A stretch of 64,000 nucleotides of DNA from Halorubrum sp. Atlit-26R (GCF_003666015.1 NZ_QPLT01000001.1:248001-312000); one strand, 5' to 3'; positions 53,627 through 62,373 are shown, numbered from the stretch's first letter. Program-made: numbers and translations. Notes: generated by a model not told the origin, from the letters alone.

Positions 53627-53978
53627 TTATAAATAGAACTGCGGTGGCGCGTGCCTGCGAGGCCGCCTCGCGGCCGAGCAGCACGCGCGAGGGAGTCGGC
53701 CGACCGCAGGGAGGCCGACGAGGCTGGGGAGGCGTGAGGCGCGGTTGCGGTGCTGTGCGGGGTGGGACTCAAAGGGGCAGCCGCGAGGACGAAGCCCGAC
53801 GACGTAAGCACCGCAGGGAGCGAACGGAGTGAGCAACCGAGGAGCGCAGCGAGTCGTGCGAGTCCTCGCGGCTGGGGCTTTGGAGGAGTTGTCTGCCGAT
53901 CTGTCAGCACTGATTCATAAGCGAGCGGCTGGGGCGTTGGAGGTGCACGTCACCGCTCCGCGGTCATTCACTTATAAA
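53627..53978 (-). repeat. Intergenic structured repeat, copy E (reverse)
   Basis: Full copy on the minus strand. The element 3' end is at the left: TTCTATTTATAAGC (53627-53640) preceded by hairpin III (GCGCGTGC/GCACGCGC). Hairpin II is GTCGGCC/GGCCGAC, a third sequence version. Hairpin I is AGCCGCGAGGAC/GTCCTCGCGGCT (shorter than the others). Two leader boxes follow, one CCAAAGCCCC and one CCAACGCCCC, with a degenerate TTATGAAT between them. The outer TTTATAA at 53972-53978 overlaps the stop codon of the next gene. Confidence 0.9.
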
Positions 53979-54649
53979 GAAACGTCCGTCTCGATGTCCT
54001 CGGTCGCCTCGCGCAGGCCGTCCTCGCGGGCGTCGCTCGCGAGCGACCCCTCGATGTCCGCGTCGGTGAGCAGGTCGCGGAACGCGTCGCGGAAGCGGTC
54101 GTTCGCCCGCGTGGAGGCGATGTCCGTGCGCGCCACCGCGGCGTACCGGGCGACTGTGTCCGGCTGGGCGTCCAGCTCCTCGGCGCACTCGACGATCGAG
54201 TTCCCCGCGGCGGTGAGCCGCTTCAGGTCGGCGTACGCGAAGGGCGCGTCGCCGTCCTCGTCGCCGTCGGGTGCGTCGATTTCACGGTCCGACTCGCGCA
54301 CGAGGTGGAGATCGAGGCGCGCCTTCCGGACCGTCTCGGCGTCGACGTCCGCGGGATCGACGTCGCTGTCGCCGTCTGTGTCGGCCAGCCCGTCGCGGAT
54401 CGCCGCGGCGATCGCCGCGTCGTCCTCGTCCGCGAACCGACCGCGGGCGACCAGCGCGTAGGCGTCGTCGCCGAGCGGCGTCGAGAAGCCGTACCGCTCG
54501 CGCATCGCGGCGACGAGCTCGCGGACCCCCTCGCCGGCGTCGTCACGATTGACGAGGGTCCCCCGCTCCGCCTCCTGGCGTTCGGTGACCGTCTCCGAGC
54601 CGGTGGCGTCGACGAACAGGTCGCGGAGTTCGGCGGTCTTCTCGTCCAT
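53972..54649 (-). CDS. Conditioned medium-induced protein 4 (CMI4)-like protein
   Basis: 225 aa acidic protein, mostly helical. The N-terminus MDEKTAELRDLFVDATG and the C-terminus REDGLREATEDIETDVSL match my memory of the haloarchaeal CMI4 family. A central NSIVECAEELDAQPDTVARYAAV reads like a helix-turn-helix. Its TAA is shared with the outer TTTATAA of repeat copy E, so the repeat ends flush at this gene. The function is unknown; induction by conditioned medium was the basis of the name. Confidence 0.65.
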   Translation of the reverse strand: MDEKTAELRDLFVDATGSETVTERQEAERGTLVNRDDAGEGVRELVAAMRERYGFSTPLGDDAYALVARGRFADEDDAAIAAAIRDGLADTDGDSDVDPADVDAETVRKARLDLHLVRESDREIDAPDGDEDGDAPFAYADLKRLTAAGNSIVECAEELDAQPDTVARYAAVARTDIASTRANDRFRDAFRDLLTDADIEGSLASDAREDGLREATEDIETDVSL

Positions 54650-54745
54650 GGGGATAGAGCTACGCGGGGACGGCTGAAAAGCCTCGCGTCGGCGCGGCGC
54701 TCACGCCGGTGTCGGCTCGGTGCCGACGCCGCGGTCGGCGCGACC

Positions 54746-56767
54746 TCACACCAGCCCGCCGACCGTGAACACCACGTAACAGCACGCCACGAGCGCGCCC
54801 GAGTGGAGCAGCGCGGCGTACCGCCCGCGCGCCGCGGTCCCGGCGAACCAACCGGACGCGAGCACGGTCGCCTGCGTGACCACGTACAGCCGGAAGCGCT
54901 CCAACTCCGGATACACGCCCTCCGGCTCCGTCACCGCCTCCGAGGCGGCCGCGATCTCCGCGAGCCGCGCCGCGTCGACCACCTGCGTGTTCACGACCGC
55001 GACGACGCCGGCGACGAGGACCGCCGCGGCCCAGCCGACCGCGATGTACGGCTGCATCGACGAGCGGAGCGCGCGCTGCTCGCTGTACAGCCGCCCGACC
55101 TCGATCCGCAGCGTCTCGAAGACGGCGTCGGCGTCGCCCCCGGCGTCGAGGGCGCCCGTGACGAGCCCGAGCGTCCGCGCCGCCAGCGGCGTGTCGACGC
55201 GGTCGACGAACCGCTCGATTGCGGCCGCGCGGACGTCGACCGCGCCCGATTCCGCCCCGGTGCCGGACCCGTCCCCGGCCGCCCCGGCCACTCCCTCGGG
55301 CGCCGTCGTCGACCGCAGCGCGAACGCGAGGTCGGCCACGTCGTCGTCGAGGACGCCGAGCTCGGCGTCGCGCGCGACCGCCGCGACCGCCGCTTCGAGC
55401 GGGCGCCCCTGCGCGACGTGGCCCGAGACGGCGTGGACGAAGTCGGCCAGTTCGCGGTCCTTCGCGTCGTCGATGCGGGTGCGCCGCGCGGCGACCAGCC
55501 CCACGGGCACCGCGAAGGCGGCGTAGCCGACGAGGACGACGTTGACGAGGGTGTACCCCGCGAGCGCGAGCCACGCCGCGAGCGCGACGGCCGGCCCCGC
55601 GGCGGCGACCGCCGTGCTGGCGGGGTTGCGCCCGGCGGTCGCGAGGACCGCTCGCGGGCCCGCCGGCAGCTCGTAGCTCGCGCGCTGGCTCGGCGGCCGA
55701 AGCGTGCCGACCGCGACCGCGGCCGCGAGGCCGAACGCGACGAGGAACGCGACGGCGCCGTACAGCACCACCGCCCGCGTCGGCACCACGCCGACCGGCG
55801 TCTCGACGGGCGGGAGCAGCTCGGGGATCACGACCGACAGCGCGGTCGCGCCGATGACGAGCAGCGCCGGCAGCACCAGCACGGCGACGAACAGCTCCGT
55901 GAGCAGTTCGAGGAACCGCCGCGCGCGCTTCCGGGCGCGGTCCTGCCGGTGCGACAACATCCGGCGCTCGGTCGTGAGGAACTCCGAGAGCGCCTCGTCG
56001 CCGGCCGCGGCGCGCTTCCGGAACTTCAGGAGGAAGGGTGCGAGCAGTTCCCGCGAGGGCGTGTCCCGCGCCACGCGCCGCAGCCCCTCGTCCAGGCTCC
56101 CGGCGAGCCGGGCGGCGTTGAGCGCCTTCCGCAGCGAGGTGGCGGTGGCGCCGTACGCGTCCCCGTCGGCCGCCTTGCGGAGCATCGCCCGCGGCCCGTC
56201 GCTCCCCGAGGAGAGCAGGTCGAGGTACCGCACTGCCCCCGGGAGCGTGCGCTCGATGTCCGTCCGGCGCGTCGCGGCGACCCAGCGGAGGCCGAGGCCA
56301 GCGGCCGCCACGGTCGCCCGTTTCGCGAGGAGCGCGACCGCGACCGCGACGAGCAGCGCGGCGTGGTCCGTCCGGAGCGGCCCCACGGAGTCCGGCGTCG
56401 GCGCGGGCGCCGCCGTCGACCCGGCGGAGAGCAGCGCCGCGCCGAACCGCGCCTCGACCGCGGCCGCGACCGCGGGGGCGGCGCCCGCGGCGACGACCAG
56501 CGCGGGGAGGAAGACCGCGGCCGCGACGATCCACGAGAGGCCGTACGCCCGCGCGAGGTACGTCTCGAAGCCGGTATCGAGCGCGGTGCCGCGGTACCGC
56601 TTCCGGTCTGCGTCGTGCCGCCGGTCGCTCGCGTGGCGCGCGAACAGCGCGTAGCAGACGCGGTCGAGGACCGCCAGCCGGCCACCCGCCCCGAGCGCGT
56701 CGTCCGCGGATCTGTTCTCAGTGTCACGGTTCCCGGTGACCGCGTCGGTCGCGCGGCGCCGGCTCAC
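54746..56767 (-). CDS. Type II/IV pilus-system membrane protein (TadC/PilC-like)
   Basis: 673 aa from the GTG at 56767, which overlaps the ATPase stop (GTGA); the same frame runs open far upstream over the ATPase gene, but that is antisense-free shadow, not this gene. Two T2SSF domains are visible: one around LPGAVRYLDLLSSGSDGPRAML and one around ELADFVHAVSGHVAQGRPLEAAV. Several long membrane helices separate them. It forms the inner-membrane platform of an archaeal type IV pilus-like system. No pilin or prepilin peptidase gene is adjacent. Confidence 0.88.
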   Translation of the reverse strand: MSRRRATDAVTGNRDTENRSADDALGAGGRLAVLDRVCYALFARHASDRRHDADRKRYRGTALDTGFETYLARAYGLSWIVAAAVFLPALVVAAGAAPAVAAAVEARFGAALLSAGSTAAPAPTPDSVGPLRTDHAALLVAVAVALLAKRATVAAAGLGLRWVAATRRTDIERTLPGAVRYLDLLSSGSDGPRAMLRKAADGDAYGATATSLRKALNAARLAGSLDEGLRRVARDTPSRELLAPFLLKFRKRAAAGDEALSEFLTTERRMLSHRQDRARKRARRFLELLTELFVAVLVLPALLVIGATALSVVIPELLPPVETPVGVVPTRAVVLYGAVAFLVAFGLAAAVAVGTLRPPSQRASYELPAGPRAVLATAGRNPASTAVAAAGPAVALAAWLALAGYTLVNVVLVGYAAFAVPVGLVAARRTRIDDAKDRELADFVHAVSGHVAQGRPLEAAVAAVARDAELGVLDDDVADLAFALRSTTAPEGVAGAAGDGSGTGAESGAVDVRAAAIERFVDRVDTPLAARTLGLVTGALDAGGDADAVFETLRIEVGRLYSEQRALRSSMQPYIAVGWAAAVLVAGVVAVVNTQVVDAARLAEIAAASEAVTEPEGVYPELERFRLYVVTQATVLASGWFAGTAARGRYAALLHSGALVACCYVVFTVGGLV

Positions 56768-59226
56768 GGCCGCCCCCGTTCGGACGAGTCGTCCCGGTCC
56801 CCGTCGCCGTCGCGGTCCATCGTCCGTGCGGCGCGCTCGACGGTCGCCGCCTCGTCGGTGCGCAGGTCGGCGAGGAACTCGAACAGCTCGTCGGGGTCGT
56901 CGACGCCGTCGCGCACGAGGTACTCCACGTACCGCCGCTTCGACGCGAACTCGGCGGCGACCGCCTCGCGGTCGCGGTCGGTCCGGTTCGCGATCCGGTC
57001 GAAGACGCGGAACCGCGGGCCGGCGCCGCGACCGTCGCCCGGCGCGTCGTCCGCCCCGGCCGCGCCCGCCCTCGAAACCCCCTCGTCCGCGTCGCCGCCC
57101 GGCGCGCCGGGGAACCGGAACGTCCCGTCGCCGTCGCGCCACGCGACCGTGTTGTAGCGGACCGACTCGCCGCCGGCCTCGACGACGCCCGCGCCGCCGC
57201 GCTTCGGGTCGCCGCTCGGGCTCCGCGTCGCCTCCGGGTCGAGGCTCTCGTAGGCGGCCTCGGAGAGGGGTTCGATCGCCCGGGAGACGTACCGCTCGCC
57301 GTCGACCTGCCGGGGGAAGACCACGAGGTCGACCTCGCGCAGCAGGCGGGCGGGCAGGTCCCGCTCGCGCAGGCGGTTGGCGAGCGCCGCGACGTCCTCC
57401 GCGTGCGTCGTGCCGATCACGCCGTGACCCGTGTTCAGGCTCTCGGCGAAGGTCTCGAAGCTCTCGGGGGTGTTGATCTCGGCGATCACCTCCACGTCGG
57501 GGTTGAGGTAGTTGGCCTCGGTCATCAGCTCCGCCATCCCCACCGACTTGTAGGCGTCCTCGTGGTCGCGGGTGGTGAGCGAGACGCCCGTCTCGTGGGG
57601 GAGCCGGACCTCGCGCGAGCCCTCGTCGACGGAGACCGGCCGGGCGTCGAAGGGGATGAAGGGCGCGTGGGCGTTCAACAGGGTCGTCTTCCCCACCCCG
57701 GTCGGCCCCGCGAAGAGGACGACGCCGCGGTGTTCGTACAGCAGCCACAGCAGCGTCACTACGTCGACCGACAGCGTCCCGCGCTCGATCAGGTCGACCG
57801 GGGTGAGCGCGTCCGCGCGCTGCTTCCGGATCGAGACGTGCGGGCCGCCCTCGGAGATGACGGGCAGCGCGACCGCACACCGGATCGTCTGGGGCACCCC
57901 GTCGAGTTCGAGGTTCACCTTCGCGGAGGGCGTCGAGGCGTTCAGCTCCGTGCCGTCGCGGGCGGCGATCCCCGTGACGACGTCGACGAACGTCGTCTCC
58001 TCTTCGAACGCGAGGTTCGTCGGGACGCGGGTGCCGGCCTCGGGCGCGTCGTCGTCGGCCTCGAAGCCGCGCTCCCCGTCGGCCTCGAAACCCCCCGTCT
58101 CGTCCCGCACCCCCGAAAGCACCGGGGCGCGCGGGACGACCTTCACGCGCTCGCCGACGCGGTTCGCCTCCACGTCCTCCAGGTGGGGGTCGCGGATCGG
58201 TATCGTGAGGATTCCCTCCCCGACGAAGTCGCGGAGGACGTAGTACGCGAGGTCGTCGAGGCGGTCGCGGGCGAACCGCGAATCGACCGGGGGCGCGGCG
58301 AGCCCGCGGTCCGCGAGCGCGGCCCGCGCCCGATGGAGCGCGGCGTCGAGCCAGGCGCGGGTGTTACGCGCGGTGAGCCGCCGCGAGAGGAACCGCCGGG
58401 CGCGGGCGGCGACGAACGACTCGCGGCCCTCGATCACGTCGCTCACGGTCGTCTCCCAGATGCGCGACTTGCACTCCTCGATGAGCGCCTTGTCGCCCGG
58501 GAGGAGGTCCGGCTCCAGCACGGCGTACTTCGTCTCGAACGCGTCGGAGCCGAGGAGCCGCTCGCGGTAGACGACCACCTCGACCGCGATGCCGGCGAAC
58601 TCGACGGCGTACTGCGCGAGCCGCTCGGCGGCCACGCGCTCGACGTAGTCGGCGTCGGCGTCGACGCCGGTCTCCAGCGGCGCGAACGTCTCGGTGTGGA
58701 CCACCAGCTCGCGGTCGTCGCCCACGTCCGCGACCTCGATCCGGTCGTCCAAGGCGATCGGCGTGAGTTCGCCGAGCAGCCGGAACTCCCGCAGCGCGTG
58801 GTAGTCGATCCGGCGGCGCGCGGCCGCGGTCGCGTCGACGAGCCGGTCGATCGCCGTCGCGTACTTCGGCTCGAACCCCCGCTCGGCGCGCTCCACGACC
58901 CCGACCCGCGTGAGCGGGCGGCGGTGGCGCACCGCGGAGAAGCGGTCGCGGACGCGGTCGAGCGCGCGCTCGTCGGCGGGCGACAGCGGCGGTTCGCGGA
59001 CGTCGTAGCCGAACCGCCCGCCGTCGCGCTCGCGGACGGTCGCCACCACGCCCGGCGCCGCCTCGTACTGCGCCCGGACGTCCGGCGCGTACCACGCCTC
59101 CGGGTCGCCCGGCGGCACCGGCGCGGGGACCGAACCGCCCGGGTCGTCGTCCGGCTCGTCGACGATCCGGAGGGTCGCGCCGTCGCTCACCGCGCCGCCC
59201 TCCGAGTCCGCCCAGTCGCCCTCCAC
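56764..59226 (-). CDS. Type II/IV secretion system ATPase (PilB-like)
   Basis: 820 aa from a GTG start. Walker A FAGPTGVGKTTLL (about residue 500) is followed by VSVDEGSREVRLPHE and an Asp box (NPDVEVIAEINTPES), then the His box GHGVIGTTHAEDV. A zinc-binding tetracysteine is not seen. The N-terminal 100 residues are an acidic low-similarity leader, and the frame is open for about 55 codons further upstream without ATG/GTG, so the start is uncertain. It powers pilus assembly with the overlapping platform protein. Confidence 0.9.
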   Translation of the reverse strand: MEGDWADSEGGAVSDGATLRIVDEPDDDPGGSVPAPVPPGDPEAWYAPDVRAQYEAAPGVVATVRERDGGRFGYDVREPPLSPADERALDRVRDRFSAVRHRRPLTRVGVVERAERGFEPKYATAIDRLVDATAAARRRIDYHALREFRLLGELTPIALDDRIEVADVGDDRELVVHTETFAPLETGVDADADYVERVAAERLAQYAVEFAGIAVEVVVYRERLLGSDAFETKYAVLEPDLLPGDKALIEECKSRIWETTVSDVIEGRESFVAARARRFLSRRLTARNTRAWLDAALHRARAALADRGLAAPPVDSRFARDRLDDLAYYVLRDFVGEGILTIPIRDPHLEDVEANRVGERVKVVPRAPVLSGVRDETGGFEADGERGFEADDDAPEAGTRVPTNLAFEEETTFVDVVTGIAARDGTELNASTPSAKVNLELDGVPQTIRCAVALPVISEGGPHVSIRKQRADALTPVDLIERGTLSVDVVTLLWLLYEHRGVVLFAGPTGVGKTTLLNAHAPFIPFDARPVSVDEGSREVRLPHETGVSLTTRDHEDAYKSVGMAELMTEANYLNPDVEVIAEINTPESFETFAESLNTGHGVIGTTHAEDVAALANRLRERDLPARLLREVDLVVFPRQVDGERYVSRAIEPLSEAAYESLDPEATRSPSGDPKRGGAGVVEAGGESVRYNTVAWRDGDGTFRFPGAPGGDADEGVSRAGAAGADDAPGDGRGAGPRFRVFDRIANRTDRDREAVAAEFASKRRYVEYLVRDGVDDPDELFEFLADLRTDEAATVERAARTMDRDGDGDRDDSSERGRP

Positions 59227-59575
59227 GTTCGCCGACCCGTCGGCGTCGTCTCTTGCCGCCCCGCCCTCGTCGCGTCCGTCAGCCGGGTCGCATCTCTCAC
59301 GCTCGCAAGGCGCGTCGCCGTTCCCGAGACGCCGCGCGCCGCGGTCCCGAGATCCCGCGTCATCGTTCGATCCGCGGGTGACCGACGGCTCCGTTTAACC
59401 GTTTCTTTTTGTCATAGCGCATTCATTTCGGAGTTCGGAAACGTTCCCGCGACGTCTCGAATCCCAAGGCGTAGCGCCCTCCGTGTCCCCTCTGGGACGT
59501 TGACGATCGTTCATAATCATCGCGACGTGTGAAAACGCATTTATCATCCCTCACGTAACTCGCGTTCCACCCTCA
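59227..59575. other. Spacer between the PilB-like ATPase and the TauE/SafE gene
   Basis: 349 bp. The part next to the ATPase (59227-59395) is open in the ATPase frame without an ATG/GTG. GGTTAAACGG on the minus strand (about 59394-59403) and a T-run TTTCTTTTTG follow. CGCATTTATC (about 59537-59546) is the presumed TATA box of the plus-strand exporter. I saw no RNA gene. Confidence 0.4.
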
Positions 59576-60661
59576 ATGAGTCGTTCACTGTCGAGCGGCG
59601 TCCAGCGCGCCTTTCTGCGCTATCAGCACGTCTTCGTGTTCCTCGCCCCCCTCGCGTTCGTCGCGGGGGTGTACGCGTTCGCGCCGACCCCGGCCGACGC
59701 CGGCGTCGGCTACTGGACCGAGTACTGGTGGCTGTTCATCGCCTTCGCCGTCGGCGCCACCGTCGTCAACACCGTCGGGATCAGCGGGTCGGCGCTGTTC
59801 GTGCCGTTCCTCATCTTCGTGTTCCCGCTCGTCGCGTATCCCTTAGAGCCGACGACGCTGGTGAAGATCGGGCTCATCAGCGAGTCGTTCGGCCTGTCGA
59901 GCTCGTCGCTCGCCTTCATCCAGTACGGGCTCGTCGACCGGCGGCTCTCGCTGTCGCTCGTGTTGGGCGGCGTCCCCTTCGTGGTCGGCGGGGCGCTGCT
60001 CTCCTTCGTCATCCCCGAGCCGCTGTTCCACGCCCTGTTGGGGATCGCGCTGCTGGCGGCGTCGTACCTGCTTTTCAAGGCTAACCTGGGTCACGACGAC
60101 CCGACCGGAGGCGGGGACCGCGAGGAGGTCGCGACCGACGGCGGCGCGTCTCGGGACCTCCCGGACGACGACAACAAGCTCGGTCCCGCCGGCGTCGACA
60201 CCGACGAGTCCGGCACCGTCACCCGCGTCGACCGCGACGGCGACGACTACACCTACTCGCGGGGCGGCTACCTCGAACGGTTCCTCAACTACAGCGTCGG
60301 CGGCGTGTTTCAGGGGCTCGCCGGCTTCGGGATCGGCGAGCTCGGGATCATCTCGATGCTCCGCACGCAGGTCCCGGTCCGCGTCGCCATCGGCACGAAC
60401 CACATCGTCGTCGCGACGACCGCCGTGCTCGCCTCCGTCGTCCACGTGTTCGGCGGCGGCCTGGTGGGCGGTCACACGATGGACTTAGCGACGACGCCGT
60501 GGAACATGGTCGTCTGGACGGTCCCGGCGACGACGCTCGGCGGCCAGATCGCGCCGTACGTCTCGACGGCGCTGGACACGGGGACGATCAAGGCGGGCGT
60601 GGGCGGACTGTTCGCGGTCATCGCCGTCGCGCTGTTCGGGATGGCCGTCGGCGGGATCTGA
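59576..60661 (+). CDS. TauE/SafE family sulfite/organosulfur exporter
   Basis: 361 aa with about eight membrane helices in two repeats. Signatures are GATVVNTVGISGSALFVPFL in the first and GGVFQGLAGFGIGELGIISML, plus RVAIGTNHIVVATTAV, in the second. A hydrophilic insertion of about 60 residues (Asp/Gly/Thr-rich) joins the halves and presumably lies in the cytoplasm. The family exports sulfite, sulfoacetate or similar anions. A TATA box about 33 bp before the ATG suggests it is a single leaderless gene. Confidence 0.92.
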   Translation: MSRSLSSGVQRAFLRYQHVFVFLAPLAFVAGVYAFAPTPADAGVGYWTEYWWLFIAFAVGATVVNTVGISGSALFVPFLIFVFPLVAYPLEPTTLVKIGLISESFGLSSSSLAFIQYGLVDRRLSLSLVLGGVPFVVGGALLSFVIPEPLFHALLGIALLAASYLLFKANLGHDDPTGGGDREEVATDGGASRDLPDDDNKLGPAGVDTDESGTVTRVDRDGDDYTYSRGGYLERFLNYSVGGVFQGLAGFGIGELGIISMLRTQVPVRVAIGTNHIVVATTAVLASVVHVFGGGLVGGHTMDLATTPWNMVVWTVPATTLGGQIAPYVSTALDTGTIKAGVGGLFAVIAVALFGMAVGGI

Positions 60662-60714
60662 CCCGCCGGCCTCGGTGACGCCGCGCTTTTGTGCGTTCGC
60701 GCCGCACCGACGGT

Positions 60715-61767
60715 ATGCGCGCAGCCGTCTTCAACGCCCCCGGCGAGATCGACGTGGAAGAGCGACCCCGGCCCGAGATCGAGGCGCCGACGGACGCGAT
60801 CGTCCGCGTGACCCACACCGCGGTCTGCGGCTCGGACCTCTGGTTCTACCGCGGCGACAGCGACCGCGACGCGGGCTCGCCCGTCGGCCACGAGCCGATG
60901 GGGATCGTCGAGGAAGTCGGCGACGACGTGACCTCGGTCGCCCCCGGCGACCGCGTGCTCGCGCCCTTCGCCATCTCCTGCGGCGAGTGCGAGTTCTGCC
61001 GGAAGGGGCTCCACACCTCCTGCGAGAACGGCGACTCGTGGGGCGGCGACAACGGCGGCGGGCAGGGGGAGTACGTCCGCTCGACCCACGCCGACGGCAC
61101 GCTCGTCAGGGTGCCCGACCGCCACGCCGACGACGAGGACACGCTCCGCTCGCTGCTCCCGCTGACCGACGTCATGGGCACCGGCCACCACGCGGCGGTC
61201 AGCGCGGGCGTCGAGGCGGGCTCGACCGTGGCCGTCATCGGCGACGGCGCGGTCGGGCTCTGCGGCGTCCTCGCGGCCCGCCGCCTCGGCGCGGAGCGGA
61301 TCATCGCCGTCGGCCACCACGAGGACCGTCTCGAACTCGCCGAAGAGTTCGGCGCCACGGAGACCGTCTCCGAACGCGGCGAGGCCGCCGTCGAGCGCAT
61401 TCAAGAGCTGACCTACGGCGGGCCGAACCACGTGATGGAGTGCGTCGGCGCTGCGAGCGCGATGAACACCGCCATCGACGCCGTCCGCCCCGGCGGGACG
61501 ATCGGGTACGTCGGCGTCCCCTACGGCGTCGAGGAGGAGGGGCTCGACGTGTTCGGTATGTTCGGTCAGAACGTGACGCTCGCGGGCGGGGTCGCCCCCG
61601 TCCGCGCGTACGCCGAGGAGCTGATGGCCGACGTGCTTCAGGGGACGCTCGACCCCGCGCCCATCTTCACCGAGACGGTCGGCCTCGACGACGTCGCCGA
61701 GGGGTACCGCATGATGGACGAGCGCGAGGCGATCAAGGTGCTGGTGAAGCCGCACGGCGACGCCTAA
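60715..61767 (+). CDS. Zinc-dependent alcohol dehydrogenase family protein
   Basis: 350 aa from the ATG at 60715 (MRAAVFNAPGEIDVEERP). It is MDR-type: catalytic zinc ligands in VCGSDLWFY and GHEPMGIVE, structural-zinc cysteines CGECEFCRKGLHTSC, and NAD(P) motif GDGAVGLCGVLAA near residue 180. It oxidises an alcohol or polyol with NAD(P)+. GCTTTTGTGCG (about 60685) is a TATA candidate about 28 bp upstream. Repeat copy F begins some 40 bp after its stop. Confidence 0.93.
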   Translation: MRAAVFNAPGEIDVEERPRPEIEAPTDAIVRVTHTAVCGSDLWFYRGDSDRDAGSPVGHEPMGIVEEVGDDVTSVAPGDRVLAPFAISCGECEFCRKGLHTSCENGDSWGGDNGGGQGEYVRSTHADGTLVRVPDRHADDEDTLRSLLPLTDVMGTGHHAAVSAGVEAGSTVAVIGDGAVGLCGVLAARRLGAERIIAVGHHEDRLELAEEFGATETVSERGEAAVERIQELTYGGPNHVMECVGAASAMNTAIDAVRPGGTIGYVGVPYGVEEEGLDVFGMFGQNVTLAGGVAPVRAYAEELMADVLQGTLDPAPIFTETVGLDDVAEGYRMMDEREAIKVLVKPHGDA

Positions 61768-61810
61768 TCGGCCGCGAAACCGGATTTCCGATCTACGTCT
61801 GCTCGACTCG

Positions 61811-62227
61811 ATTTTTAAGCGGTGGCGCGTGCCTGCGAGCGGCCGCCCTCGGCGGCCGCGAGGAGCACGCGCGAGGGAGTCGGTGGTCCGGAGCGAAGCG
61901 GAGGACCACCGACGAGGCTGGGGAGGCACGAGGTGCTGTGCTGTCGCGGTCGGGTGGGATTCAAAGGGGCAGCCGCGAGGCGGGCGCAGACGACGCAAGC
62001 ACCGCAACGAGGGAGCGGTAGCGACCGAGTGAGGAGCGCAGCGAGTGTGCGCCCGCCTCGCGGCTGGGGCTTTGGGGGGTGTTGGTCGCCGATCCACGGT
62101 TGCCTATTTATAAATGAGTGGCTGGTGATCTGGCGGTGTTGGCCGTCGATCCACGTACGTCCATTTATAAGCGAACGGCTGAGGTTTGGCCGTGTTCATC
62201 GCCGAGGTGTAGTCGCTCATTTATAAG
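61811..62227 (-). repeat. Intergenic structured repeat, copy F (reverse)
   Basis: The longest copy, on the minus strand. Its element 3' end (ATTTTTAAGC at 61811) has the weakest TTTATAA. Hairpin III is GCGCGTGC/GCACGCGC with inner CGGCCGCC/GGCGGCCG; hairpin II is GTCGGTGGTCC/GGACCACCGAC as in copy D; hairpin I is AGCCGCGAGGCGGGCGCA and its complement. To the right, TTTATAA occurs at 62107, 62164 and 62220 (57 and 56 bp apart), giving the most leader units. The loop motif is GGTGCTTGCGTCG here. Confidence 0.92.
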
Positions 62228-62373
62228 CGAGCGGTCGTGAATTCCGCAGCCGTCGCCGGGCCGGTAGCCGCCGATAGGTATTCGGACGCACCGCATACAG
62301 AACCGCTCAAACGTTCGTTTCCGGGGGTATCGGCGTAACCTTTAGTATGCTTAAATCCTTGTCGTTCGTTGTC
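62228..62373. promoter_or_regulatory. Spacer and promoter of the small acidic gene
   Basis: After the repeat there is no gene. TGCTTAAATCC (about 62348-62358) lies about 22-25 bp before the ATG at 62374 and is a suitable TATA box. GTAACC-TTTAG further up might be a second element. Confidence 0.45.

Noticed and set aside
54305-57157. Very long plus-strand open frame opposite the pilus genes (and similar long frames opposite lhr, folCP, leuS and the ATPase)
   Set aside because: High-GC DNA with strong third-position bias produces long antisense frames. The products are Arg-rich and unlike haloarchaeal proteins, while the opposite strand has clear domain matches.
61822-62226. Open frames of 60-134 codons inside the intergenic repeats, encoding Arg/Ser/Gly-rich peptides with recurring STREGVG-like strings
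   Set aside because: They fall on the hairpin stems, differ between copies by compensatory changes that alter the peptide, lack a plausible acidic halophilic composition and have no promoter in register. Best explained as translation of a structured repeat.
62107-62227. CRISPR-like array from the 57-bp spaced units in repeat copy F
   Set aside because: There are only three degenerate units, the repeated part is not a constant 28-37 bp direct repeat, the same units occur as one to three copies in the other elements, and no adaptation genes are present beyond an isolated Cas4-like protein.
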